From: an uncultured Dorea sp.
GTDB lineage: Bacteria > Bacillota > Clostridia > Lachnospirales > Lachnospiraceae
Assembly (NCBI GenBank): GCA_910587575.1
Contig: CAJULU010000070.1
Coordinates: forward strand, 1 to 18,340
DNA length: 18,340 nucleotides
Direction: 5' to 3'
Below, in pieces: positions 1 through 6,826 of the stretch. The translations under genes were made by a program, and so were the position numbers. The stretch's first letter is position 1. Every line of letters starts with the position of its first letter. A model generated the notes under the pieces. That model ran no database searches, was not told where the DNA came from, and saw only the letters and a list, made by a program, of their open reading frames with translations.

Positions 1-571
1 CAAATGCCCGCAAATACAGTGTTTCCGGGCATTTTTGGATAAGAAATAAAAGTTTATTATAAAAATCTATATCTATTGCCTTATACATCGGCAATAATGA
101 CGGTTCCACCAGAAGCTTTAGTAACTGCGACATTCTTTTTTCATCTTTAAAATGGTATGCTCCATTTCCCAACAGAGAACGAATAACCCTGTCATATTCT
201 TCCATCAGTTCCTGATAAAGAGCAGCATATTGCTTTTTGTCATATTGCCGAATAGCGTCATGCCGGAAATAACCGATGGGTTTTTCAAAATCCATATTTT
301 TGAAATCAGCATTATATTCATAATCCTCAAAACCAATGATTTTTTCTGTCGGAAGTTCCATGGTGATTGCATAATGGATTGGGTAAATCAAAGTTTTATC
401 CACTTCCCCGGTGATCTGATATTTCAGATATGGAAATATAACACAAAGGCTTCCATTCTTCACTTGAAGAACGGGAAATCCATTCCGATATCCCATCGGG
501 ATTTTACAACATAAGAAAAAATCGTCTGATTTCAGATTCTTTTTTATTTGTTCAATAGATATCATCCGCAT
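1..571 (-). CDS. Uncharacterised protein, last visible gene of the dynamin operon, 3' end cut by window edge
   Basis: The reverse strand is open without a stop from an ATG at 571 to the window edge, giving 190 residues. I chose this start because GGAGGAG lies 7 bases upstream; a second ATG two codons later (565) is the alternative. The gene begins 15 bases after the stop of the calcium-loop protease gene, so it belongs to the same operon. The protein is soluble-looking, rich in Lys, Asp and aromatic residues, with no signal peptide or membrane segment. Residues from about 120 onward look helical (for example RHDAIRQYDKKQYAALYQEL). I recognise no domain and give no function; only its place in the operon links it to the dynamin-like proteins. 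A stem of nine base pairs (2-10 with 26-34) lies inside its visible 3' part. Confidence 0.8.
   Translation of the reverse strand, partial: MRMISIEQIKKNLKSDDFFLCCKIPMGYRNGFPVLQVKNGSLCVIFPYLKYQITGEVDKTLIYPIHYAITMELPTEKIIGFEDYEYNADFKNMDFEKPIGYFRHDAIRQYDKKQYAALYQELMEEYDRVIRSLLGNGAYHFKDEKRMSQLLKLLVEPSLLPMYKAIDIDFYNKLLFLIQKCPETLYLRAF
2..34. repeat. Perfect 9-bp inverted repeat at window edge
   Basis: AAATGCCCG (2-10) pairs with CGGGCATTT (26-34) around a 15-base loop, and five T residues (32-36) follow on the plus strand. It lies within the open reading frame of the minus-strand gene at 1-571. It could be a plus-strand or bidirectional terminator near a gene end just outside the window, or chance within coding DNA. 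The flank needed to decide is not in the window. Confidence 0.35.
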
Positions 572-586
572 CTTACTTCTCCTCCG

Positions 587-1606
587 TTATCTGCACGAGA
601 TCATCTGGCAGTTTCCGTCTTCCCATGCATCCAGAAACACATCAAGCGGAACCATCTCTCCACATCCCTGAGGGTTTCCAGAATCGTTTAAAATCACCAT
701 CGGTTCGTTGGAATCTGAATGATCGATCCCGATTACTTCAACCGCATGATTGGCTCCATCCCCAGGCGTGAATAAATCATCACTTTCTCCATACCAGATT
801 TCATCGGCGTCTATGGTTACAATCGCTTTTCCTCCCGACTCCAGGCAGTTCTGCAGATCAGATATTTCATTATGGAAACTCATCTCGCTATGTATGCCAT
901 AATAGTCCAGGATCTTATCCATATTTAACAATGGAGTTCCGCTACTTTCGCTGAACCAGCCGTTTCCTTCTGCCAGGTCAGCCAGCTCTTCTATATCAAT
1001 CTCCTGATTGGTTAACTCCTCAATCACAAACTTCTGGGAATATAAGGCACATCGTCCTGTATCACCCTGGTACTCCCATTCTTTCATGGATTGAGCCGGA
1101 TCACCAGAAACGGCGCTCATATCCGCTTTCTCCGGATCGAAATTACCTAAATCATCTATACACACACCCGCAATATTTCCAGCTGCCTGCAGCGAAGGAT
1201 GATTGTCAATGCCATATACTTCCTCTGATCCATATATATGATACCTGTCCAAATCTGTATGGACATCATATGTGTCTATGACTCCGTCGCCGTCTTGATC
1301 CGTGTAATTTCCTTTCATACACAGATCTTCATTCCCGTCGCCATCCAGATCCTGATAAGTCGTAATATCATCGATAATTCCATCACCGTCAGAATCATAT
1401 CCCTTCACTACTGTTTCAAATACGCCATCATGATTATAGTCATGATAAATAGTCTGACTTTCTATTACCCCGTCTTGATTATAATCATAACTTTCCATGA
1501 CCATACCATTCATTTCCGTATGATAGGTATCAATGACACCATCGCCATTTGAGTCAATACCGACTGTATCCATAATACCATCGCCGTCAAAATCAAAATT
1601 ATACAT
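587..1606 (-). CDS. EF-hand-like calcium-loop array fused to a papain-like (C39-like) cysteine peptidase
   Basis: Residues 1-120 are a chain of acidic loops of the DxDGDGxxD type (DFDGDGIMD, DSNGDGVID, DYNQDGVIE, DSDGDGIID, DLDGDGNED, DQDGDGVID), as in EF-hand, dockerin or thrombospondin type-3 calcium sites. Residues 175-339 look like a papain-fold peptidase: Gln180 and Cys186 in QGDTGRC have the spacing of papain's Gln19 and Cys25, His287 sits in ANHAVEVIGID, and Asn307 in VILNDSG could complete the triad. There is no signal peptide or membrane segment, which is odd for a protein full of calcium loops. I chose the ATG at 1606, 339 aa, because GGAGGGAAGG lies just upstream; a GTG at 1633 overlaps the previous gene and lacks such a site. 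It starts 11 bases after the macro-domain gene and is followed after 15 bases by the next gene. The substrate is unknown. A peptidase activated by calcium is a plausible inference only. Confidence 0.88.
   Translation of the reverse strand: MYNFDFDGDGIMDTVGIDSNGDGVIDTYHTEMNGMVMESYDYNQDGVIESQTIYHDYNHDGVFETVVKGYDSDGDGIIDDITTYQDLDGDGNEDLCMKGNYTDQDGDGVIDTYDVHTDLDRYHIYGSEEVYGIDNHPSLQAAGNIAGVCIDDLGNFDPEKADMSAVSGDPAQSMKEWEYQGDTGRCALYSQKFVIEELTNQEIDIEELADLAEGNGWFSESSGTPLLNMDKILDYYGIHSEMSFHNEISDLQNCLESGGKAIVTIDADEIWYGESDDLFTPGDGANHAVEVIGIDHSDSNEPMVILNDSGNPQGCGEMVPLDVFLDAWEDGNCQMISCR
1247..1606 (-). repeat. Coding repeat array of DxDGDG calcium-binding-like loops
   Basis: About eight imperfect units of roughly 11-20 codons encode Asp/Asn-Gly-rich loops, read on the minus strand as the first 120 residues of the papain-like peptidase. 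Consecutive loops vary at the acidic positions, and one near residues 30-36 (EMNGMVM) is degenerate. Expansion or contraction of units would be expected between strains. Confidence 0.75.
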
Positions 1607-1617
1607 TTCCTTCCCTC

Positions 1618-2574
1618 CTACTCTCTCGTACACCGCAGTCCGTTCAATCCATACTTGTAAAGCGCCTCATTAATTTTAAATAAATTGTAATCCTCATTCT
1701 CTATAAAATAACCGATGATCAGATCGAACTTACTACTGTCTGTTAAAATATAACCCGCTGATTTCAACAAATCCTGTGTTTCATCAAGATTCAGCTTCAT
1801 GGAAATAGCCAGGGCAAGAATCGTATCTTTACGCGGTGTGTATCCATTTCCTTTTCTTATCTTTGAAAACAGTTTCCGATCTATCATTGCGCCTTTGTAC
1901 ACCTCCACATCCGTCATGTTTCTTTCATCAATATAGCGAAATAATTGCGTTACAAAAGGCTCTTCCATCCGGCTCATTAACTCGTCAAGTGTATTCAGTT
2001 TCACCAGTCCGTCAATATATGCTTCGGGACTGTCTTTTAACATATCTCTGATCATCCTTTGCCCGTTTCCCATCAGATGAGAATCTGCTTCAAATAAGGA
2101 TTCCGGCGGTGTGTATTTTCTGTCTATATGTTCAGACAAATCATGAAAAAATTCCTCTTCCATAAACGGATTACGGTAAAACGGTACAACCAGATAAATC
2201 GTATAATCATAATAATCAAGAAATTCCAGAATCATGTCTTTTGCAAGCTCCGTCACCTCCGGACAGGTCAACGAACTTTGAAAATTCCAGAGTAAAGGCA
2301 ATTCAAGAGAATCATATTCAAAATCCGCCGTTTTCAGCAATATCTCCCTATAGCCGTCACAAATTGCTTCCCTTTCCTTTTCTCTGTCATTTCTTTGTTC
2401 CTCTGAATGTAGAACAACCTGAATATCATTACACAGATCGCCTCTTGTGCCAACCAGATATTCAAGCGTGTATAATACCAGCGGCAAAGATTGCTCTATA
2501 CTGGTCTTCTTTATCCTTACTTTTATATCCGCATTCGTCCGTATAATATCATCATTTACTATGCAGAAAGGCAT
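1618..2574 (-). CDS. Degenerate macro domain fused to a C-terminal HTH-like domain
   Basis: Two parts are visible. Residues 1-155 follow the outline of bacterial macro (ADP-ribose-binding) domains: the start MPFCIVNDDIIRTNADIKV matches the usual MPFxIxxxDITxxxxDAIVN, residues 70-95 match the helix and strand before the phosphate loop (YREILLKTADFEYDSLELPL), and TIYLVV (125-130) matches a late strand. The motifs that bind ADP-ribose are missing: no NAAN after the first strand and no Gly-rich GVYG-type loop after residue 95. Residues 197-314 match a domain I remember at the C-terminus of clostridial macro-domain proteins, with core residues MTDVEVYKGAMIDRKLFSKI, probably HTH-like. The ATG has GGGGAG 7 bases upstream. 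The gene starts 20 bases after the dynamin-like GTPase gene. It may have become a binding or regulatory protein; catalytic activity seems unlikely. Confidence 0.85.
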   Translation of the reverse strand: MPFCIVNDDIIRTNADIKVRIKKTSIEQSLPLVLYTLEYLVGTRGDLCNDIQVVLHSEEQRNDREKEREAICDGYREILLKTADFEYDSLELPLLWNFQSSLTCPEVTELAKDMILEFLDYYDYTIYLVVPFYRNPFMEEEFFHDLSEHIDRKYTPPESLFEADSHLMGNGQRMIRDMLKDSPEAYIDGLVKLNTLDELMSRMEEPFVTQLFRYIDERNMTDVEVYKGAMIDRKLFSKIRKGNGYTPRKDTILALAISMKLNLDETQDLLKSAGYILTDSSKFDLIIGYFIENEDYNLFKINEALYKYGLNGLRCTRE

Positions 2575-2594
2575 TGCTTATCTCCCCTTTGATT

Positions 2595-4172
2595 TTAGCC
2601 GTAAATTTCTTCCGAAAGCATTCCATGGAAAAAGGGCGAGAAGAAATCTGTCATCTTATAAGACAATCTGTTTCTCTGTTCCGCCTGTTGAATATCCTCC
2701 TGAATTGCCGCAATGCTGATTTGACAATTCTCTACAAATACTCTTGCTGATCTGGCATTTTCAAGTTCTTCCAATAAATCTGGTTCCCCTTTCACTTCAT
2801 TCACAGCAGTCTCATAGCGATCATCAAAAGCAGAAAAAAGTGAAGAAAAAAATGTCTGGATCCTATCCCGTACCACCACAACCGGATTTTCCATGAGGGC
2901 GCTTATACAACTCTCGACACAATCATTACGAAACTGTTTAAATCTTGCTTCCGGAAAAAACAGCGGCCTCGAGAAATTTCGATACCAATTTGCCTTTCTC
3001 CATACGACCCAGTCAACTAACACAAGACTTGCACCATCTGATTCAAAGATAGAACCCTGGACAGCTTCGTAAATCTCCTTATTCCCTTGTTGGATCAGCT
3101 GAGCCATACGGCCTTTAATCCGCTCCGACGAACCATTCACAAAACTCTTCTCCCATCCCGAAACGCTTTGATAATCAATAAGAATCTTTCTCCATGCGCT
3201 TTCATCCTGAATGGCAGACTCAAGGCTGTTTTGAATTCGCCTGCACCTATTGACACAGAACTGATACGCTTTTACAATCTGCTCCCTCTTCCGTTCAACA
3301 TCTTCTTGTATCAGCCTCTGAAGCTCTCTTATATTCTGCTCAATTTCTTCTATGTCTTCAGCGATAATCTCATTCCATTCCTCTTCTAACACCAACGACT
3401 TGCCTTTTTTAGTTTCATTCATAATATCGATTCTGATTTCTTTCTGGCTGCATATACGGATAATCTCATTTAAAAGTAATGATATATCTGGATAATCCGT
3501 AGAAGCCGAAGTAAAAAATACGTTTCCGTCAGGAAAAAACCTGTTATGATACCTTGCTAATGCATGATTTACGGTTCTGATAACAGCCTCCCTTTCATCA
3601 CTTCTCAGAGAATCCATATGATTTACAACAAAAATAATATTGCCGTTCATCAATTTGTCCAATTTGGAAAACAGTCTTTTTTCATACTGTGATAAAACCT
3701 GGTTCGCATGCATGACATAAATCAGAAAATCGCATTGGTTTATGGCCTCCATTGTAATCCTTGTAAGTTCCGGATCATCTTCCAGGCCCGGAGTGTCCCA
3801 GAATTCCACTTTTCCATATTTCAAAAGTTTTGAATATGATCCTATATAGGCACATCTGGCATCGCTGGTTGCTATTCCATCCAGGCTTTTATCAACAACA
3901 GATATATAATCGTATAACTCCTGCACTGAGGCACTTTTAATCTCTTCACTTTCCATTTTTACGGCGGAAGCATTGCCATAAACGATTTTGGTTACAATTC
4001 CCGTTGCCGTAGTGGATCTGACAGGCAGGTTTGTTCCAAGCATTAAGTTCAGCAGAGAGGACTTTCCCGATTTAAATTTGCCGCAAATGGCAATTCTTAA
4101 TGCGTGGTGGCTGTCCTGCTGTATTTGTTTTAAGGATTTCATCTTTTGCACATACAGTTGGCAATCCATCAT
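2595..4172 (-). CDS. Dynamin-like GTPase with intact G motifs
   Basis: This is a large GTPase of the bacterial dynamin-like group, about 525 aa. With residues counted from the second ATG, G1 is GKFKSGKS (30-37), the switch I threonine lies in TTATG (53-57), G3 is DTPGL (125-129) and G4 is NHMD (183-186). A charged helical stretch follows at about 258-300 (EEWNEIIAEDIEEIEQNIRE), likely the stalk; no clear membrane segment is seen, though hydrophobic helices near 385-410 could touch lipid. Such proteins bind or remodel membranes by nucleotide-dependent assembly. The start is ATG at 4172 or the adjacent ATG at 4169; AGGGAG lies 3 or 6 bases upstream, which favours 4169. A TTG at 4190 is less likely. 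The gene follows a small two-TM protein gene and precedes the macro-domain gene. It is the only motif-complete GTPase in this operon. Confidence 0.92.
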   Translation of the reverse strand: MMDCQLYVQKMKSLKQIQQDSHHALRIAICGKFKSGKSSLLNLMLGTNLPVRSTTATGIVTKIVYGNASAVKMESEEIKSASVQELYDYISVVDKSLDGIATSDARCAYIGSYSKLLKYGKVEFWDTPGLEDDPELTRITMEAINQCDFLIYVMHANQVLSQYEKRLFSKLDKLMNGNIIFVVNHMDSLRSDEREAVIRTVNHALARYHNRFFPDGNVFFTSASTDYPDISLLLNEIIRICSQKEIRIDIMNETKKGKSLVLEEEWNEIIAEDIEEIEQNIRELQRLIQEDVERKREQIVKAYQFCVNRCRRIQNSLESAIQDESAWRKILIDYQSVSGWEKSFVNGSSERIKGRMAQLIQQGNKEIYEAVQGSIFESDGASLVLVDWVVWRKANWYRNFSRPLFFPEARFKQFRNDCVESCISALMENPVVVVRDRIQTFFSSLFSAFDDRYETAVNEVKGEPDLLEELENARSARVFVENCQISIAAIQEDIQQAEQRNRLSYKMTDFFSPFFHGMLSEEIYG

Positions 4173-4195
4173 GTACTCCCTTTTCCCCAAAGCAT

Positions 4196-4747
4196 TTATA
4201 AAAGTCGTTTACACAAATCCAGGAGTTTTGCATACAGCTTTTCAATCTGTTCATTGTACAGCTGCGCAGACTCCTGGCACGATTTTCTTACAGCGTTATC
4301 ATACAGTGATTTTATAATGCCGCCCCCGACTGCGGAAAAGACAAAGATACCAATCAGAATAACCGGAATATTTCCCAGATGTACTTTCAGATAATTTGAT
4401 TCCGGTAAAATATGACCGATGATTCCTCCGGCCGCAGCCACGATAACTGTTCCTCCAATGGAAATGGCAGGAGAAACTTTTTTCGTGTTTTCAGGTTCTT
4501 GGAATTCAAATTCGTGAAGGATCGATACAAAATCTTTTTCCAGTTCAGGAAAAACAGTTTTCCATTTACTCAGGAAACCGCATTGTACCCTCGTCGGATC
4601 CTCCCACATACGAATCAGCCGGTTATAGAATGATTGCAGGCCATCCAGTTCCGTGAACTTATTCCCGGAAGTATTTTTTGCTATATATGATATAATCTTA
4701 TCTTCAAACGGTTTCCAAGCTAATTCAAAATCTGTAATTAATGACAT
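4196..4747 (-). CDS. Small membrane protein with two TM segments preceding the dynamin-like GTPase
   Basis: The 183-residue protein has a helical N-terminal half (about 1-90) and two hydrophobic, Gly-rich segments at about 93-114 and 127-148, then a charged helical tail. Both ends are probably cytoplasmic if the two segments form a hairpin. I recognise no family. AGAGGGTG lies just upstream of the ATG. The gene starts 12 bases after the C-terminal dynamin fragment gene and ends about 23 bases before the intact dynamin-like gene, so it is co-transcribed. The Gly-rich helices resemble those that let dynamin partners insert in membranes, so a membrane anchor or partner for the following GTPase is a reasonable inference without direct support. 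Confidence 0.85.
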   Translation of the reverse strand: MSLITDFELAWKPFEDKIISYIAKNTSGNKFTELDGLQSFYNRLIRMWEDPTRVQCGFLSKWKTVFPELEKDFVSILHEFEFQEPENTKKVSPAISIGGTVIVAAAGGIIGHILPESNYLKVHLGNIPVILIGIFVFSAVGGGIIKSLYDNAVRKSCQESAQLYNEQIEKLYAKLLDLCKRLL

Positions 4748-4759
4748 ACATTCACCCTC

Positions 4760-5662
4760 TTATTTCTTCACCTCGCTATTGCCTGTCATAGCTGCCACCT
4801 TTTCCATATCCGCCAGTTCTAACCGCCTATTGAAAAGAAGCTGATAAACCAGATTGGTACGTTCATATAAAGCGGCAAGAATCAGAGACTGACGTTCCGC
4901 CTCTTCTGCAATCTGGTTCTTTTTCATCCGGGCCATGCTGATAATATCCTCCTGGTGCTGCTTTTCATCATGAATCAGGCCATATGCAGATGAAGTAATT
5001 TTGTTTTTCTGACATTCAAACTGATTTGCTATATCGGCGCTGATTACAGGTCCTTCATTCATCAGCTTATTGCCAATCTCCGGAAACAGCTTTTCAGCAA
5101 ACCCGTTAAGCAGCCTGTTGCGGGCAGAACCGGCATTCAGCCCCATCTGTACCGTCTCAACAACCGCAAAGGCTAACAGCCCGGGAAGGCCGCCCCCTAT
5201 AAGGCTTGCAATCATAATATTAATCACGGCCTGGACGATATACTTCTTGAAAAACTCGCCCCAGGAAAAATTACCCCCGGCATTATTCTCAACCGCAACA
5301 CTGATATCGCCCTGTATCAGGCTAAGAGCCAGCTGCAGCTTGTTTGCACCTTCTCCTTTCCAGCTTGAGGAATCCGCACCGGAAAAGATTGCCCTGGCCT
5401 GATCCAGTTTCAGATCAAATCCGATACTCTTATCCTTCAGCTCATCCTGCATGGCAGCGATATCATCTGCAATAAGAACCGGAATTCCTTCTGACCATGT
5501 TTCAAGCTTTTCCTCAATATAGATGTTCACGAAGAGTACCATCGGCGCCAGAATCTCCTGCTTGCGTTCTTCGCTGACGCCAAAGGGCATTGCCAGTTTA
5601 AGCATATCGCTTATGCCGAACTGGTCATCATACTTTTCGGCATATGCAGGCCAGTCATTCAT
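4760..5662 (-). CDS. C-terminal fragment of a broken dynamin-like GTPase (stalk and membrane region)
   Basis: These 300 residues resemble the distal part of a bacterial dynamin-like protein: a helical region from MNDWPAYAEKYDDQF, amphipathic helices, a hydrophobic Gly-rich section (about residues 146-180, VQAVINIMIASLIGGGLPGL) that would be the membrane-binding paddle, and a long charged helix near the end. There are no G motifs. The frame stays open upstream to 5851, but that part overlaps the GTPase-domain ORF in another frame and reads as nonsense, so I start at ATG 5662, where GGAAGG lies about 8 bases upstream. That ATG is 4 bases after the TGA ending the upstream fragment, so translational coupling is possible. 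The two pieces do not add up to a whole protein: the G4 motif and following helices are absent, which points to an out-of-frame internal deletion. Confidence 0.75.
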   Translation of the reverse strand: MNDWPAYAEKYDDQFGISDMLKLAMPFGVSEERKQEILAPMVLFVNIYIEEKLETWSEGIPVLIADDIAAMQDELKDKSIGFDLKLDQARAIFSGADSSSWKGEGANKLQLALSLIQGDISVAVENNAGGNFSWGEFFKKYIVQAVINIMIASLIGGGLPGLLAFAVVETVQMGLNAGSARNRLLNGFAEKLFPEIGNKLMNEGPVISADIANQFECQKNKITSSAYGLIHDEKQHQEDIISMARMKKNQIAEEAERQSLILAALYERTNLVYQLLFNRRLELADMEKVAAMTGNSEVKK

Positions 5663-5666
5663 AAGG

Positions 5667-6260
5667 TCAACCTTCCTGCGGAATAAACTTATTTGTAGTT
5701 TTCGTTCTTGCCACAGCTTCTCCAAGCCCCGGAGAGTCAATAAACTGCACCCCGTCCTTAAAAATCTCAAAGTCACTTTCAAGCTCAACATATTCAATAT
5801 CCTTAAACCGATCCGTACTTCCTTCATTTTCAATCTTAAGGATATCTTCATCTGCGAGACGGTATTCTTCCATAAATCTTTCCACAGAAAGTGGCTCAGG
5901 CTTTTCTGTGTTTTCGCGGTAAATATTTACGAGATCCGTATTTTTCCCATAGACTACCTGACTGATCACGGCTGTCGTGGCCGTAGCGCCTACGGGCAGC
6001 AGATCTCCTCCCAAAAGAGCGTTTATCGTAGTACTCTTACCATTTTTAAATGTACCCATGAAGAGAATTTTGAACAAACTTCTGTCTTTTAATCTGGCCG
6101 CTTCGCCGTCCAATGTCTTAGAATAGGTAGTCATCCCCAGACCTGCCTGTACATCCACCCCTCTGACCTTCTGGTGGCTTTTAGCGCCAATCAGCACACT
6201 GCATTCAGCAATGGCATGCTGAATATCATTTGTCTTTTCCTGTGCTTCATGAAATCCCAT
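5667..6260 (-). CDS. N-terminal fragment of a broken dynamin-like GTPase (G1-G3 only)
   Basis: The 197-residue product begins as a typical dynamin-like GTPase: G1 GTFKNGKST (69-77), switch I threonines in GATATTAV (91-98), and G3 DSPGLGE (175-181). It runs on normally to TTNKFIPQ, then ends after two more residues at TGA (5669-5667). The G4 motif, the rest of the GTPase fold and the stalk are missing; distal parts resume in another frame at 5662. The ATG at 6260 has GGAGGG about 8 bases upstream, and the gene starts 31 bases after the small TM protein gene. Whether the fragment folds is doubtful, since about the last third of a GTPase domain is lost. It may be a pseudogene, an assembly or sequencing artefact, or a two-subunit derivative; deletion is my preferred reading. 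Confidence 0.8.
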   Translation of the reverse strand: MGFHEAQEKTNDIQHAIAECSVLIGAKSHQKVRGVDVQAGLGMTTYSKTLDGEAARLKDRSLFKILFMGTFKNGKSTTINALLGGDLLPVGATATTAVISQVVYGKNTDLVNIYRENTEKPEPLSVERFMEEYRLADEDILKIENEGSTDRFKDIEYVELESDFEIFKDGVQFIDSPGLGEAVARTKTTNKFIPQEG

Positions 6261-6291
6261 GATTTATCCCTCCTCGTTTATCTCCCATATT

Positions 6292-6819
6292 TCATATTGT
6301 CTCTAAATCAGCATTGACTGAAGCCATATTTTCATCCAGTGTCTTTGCTTTTTCCTGATATAGCCGGATCATCTGATTGATTGTATCAATCATTTTGGAA
6401 TAGCACTGTTCCACGGTAACCTCTGTTCCAACTTTAATGCGTGCAATCAGTTCCTCCAGGTTGGATTGAACTTCTTTCAAATATTCATAATTCAGTTTTC
6501 TGCCCGCTTCAACAAGCTGACTCTGAGCCTCTTCGATCGCATCTTTATTCCCTTTAAAGCCCGCTGCCATCAACAGCGCCCCCGGAAGAACCAGGCTGCT
6601 TAATATGGCGACACCGCCCAAAGCCATAAGGCATTTGGGTAATACTCTTCTAAGCATTGTATTCTCTTTCTTCTCCAACGGAGTATTCCCGGATACTGAT
6701 TCCGCTTTATTTTCTGAAATTCTGCTGCCGCTCACTGTGCTGCTGATAATCGTACTGATATGTTCCAATTCTTCCTGCGTAAGCAATTCCTTTAAAAACA
6801 ATTCCACTTTCTCATCCAC
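6292..6819 (-). CDS. Small membrane protein with one hydrophobic hairpin or TM segment preceding the broken dynamin gene
   Basis: The product is 175 aa: an acidic N-terminal helix, a Ser-rich linker, a hydrophobic stretch at about 58-88 (LPKCLMALGGVAILSSLVLP and on), then a long charged helical region to the end that could form a coiled coil. I recognise no family. The start is uncertain: GTG at 6819 is 7 bases after the stop of the preceding gene with only a weak GAAGAA site, and upstream codons in the same frame read plausibly (APAIEEY) back to a CTG before meeting a stop. Its position directly before a dynamin-like gene parallels the two-TM gene before the intact dynamin-like gene, suggesting that each GTPase has its own small membrane partner. 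Confidence 0.8.
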   Translation of the reverse strand: MDEKVELFLKELLTQEELEHISTIISSTVSGSRISENKAESVSGNTPLEKKENTMLRRVLPKCLMALGGVAILSSLVLPGALLMAAGFKGNKDAIEEAQSQLVEAGRKLNYEYLKEVQSNLEELIARIKVGTEVTVEQCYSKMIDTINQMIRLYQEKAKTLDENMASVNADLETI

Positions 6820-6826
6820 ATATTCT

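Noticed and set aside
152..514. Plus-strand frame of 120 codons near the left edge
   Set aside because: It is antisense to the partial minus-strand gene at 1-571, which has a strong ribosome site, operon spacing and a more protein-like composition.
5663..5851. Upstream extension of the C-terminal dynamin fragment
   Set aside because: This stretch overlaps the G-domain ORF, whose frame has the DSPGL motif; the alternative frame is basic, low-quality protein sequence.
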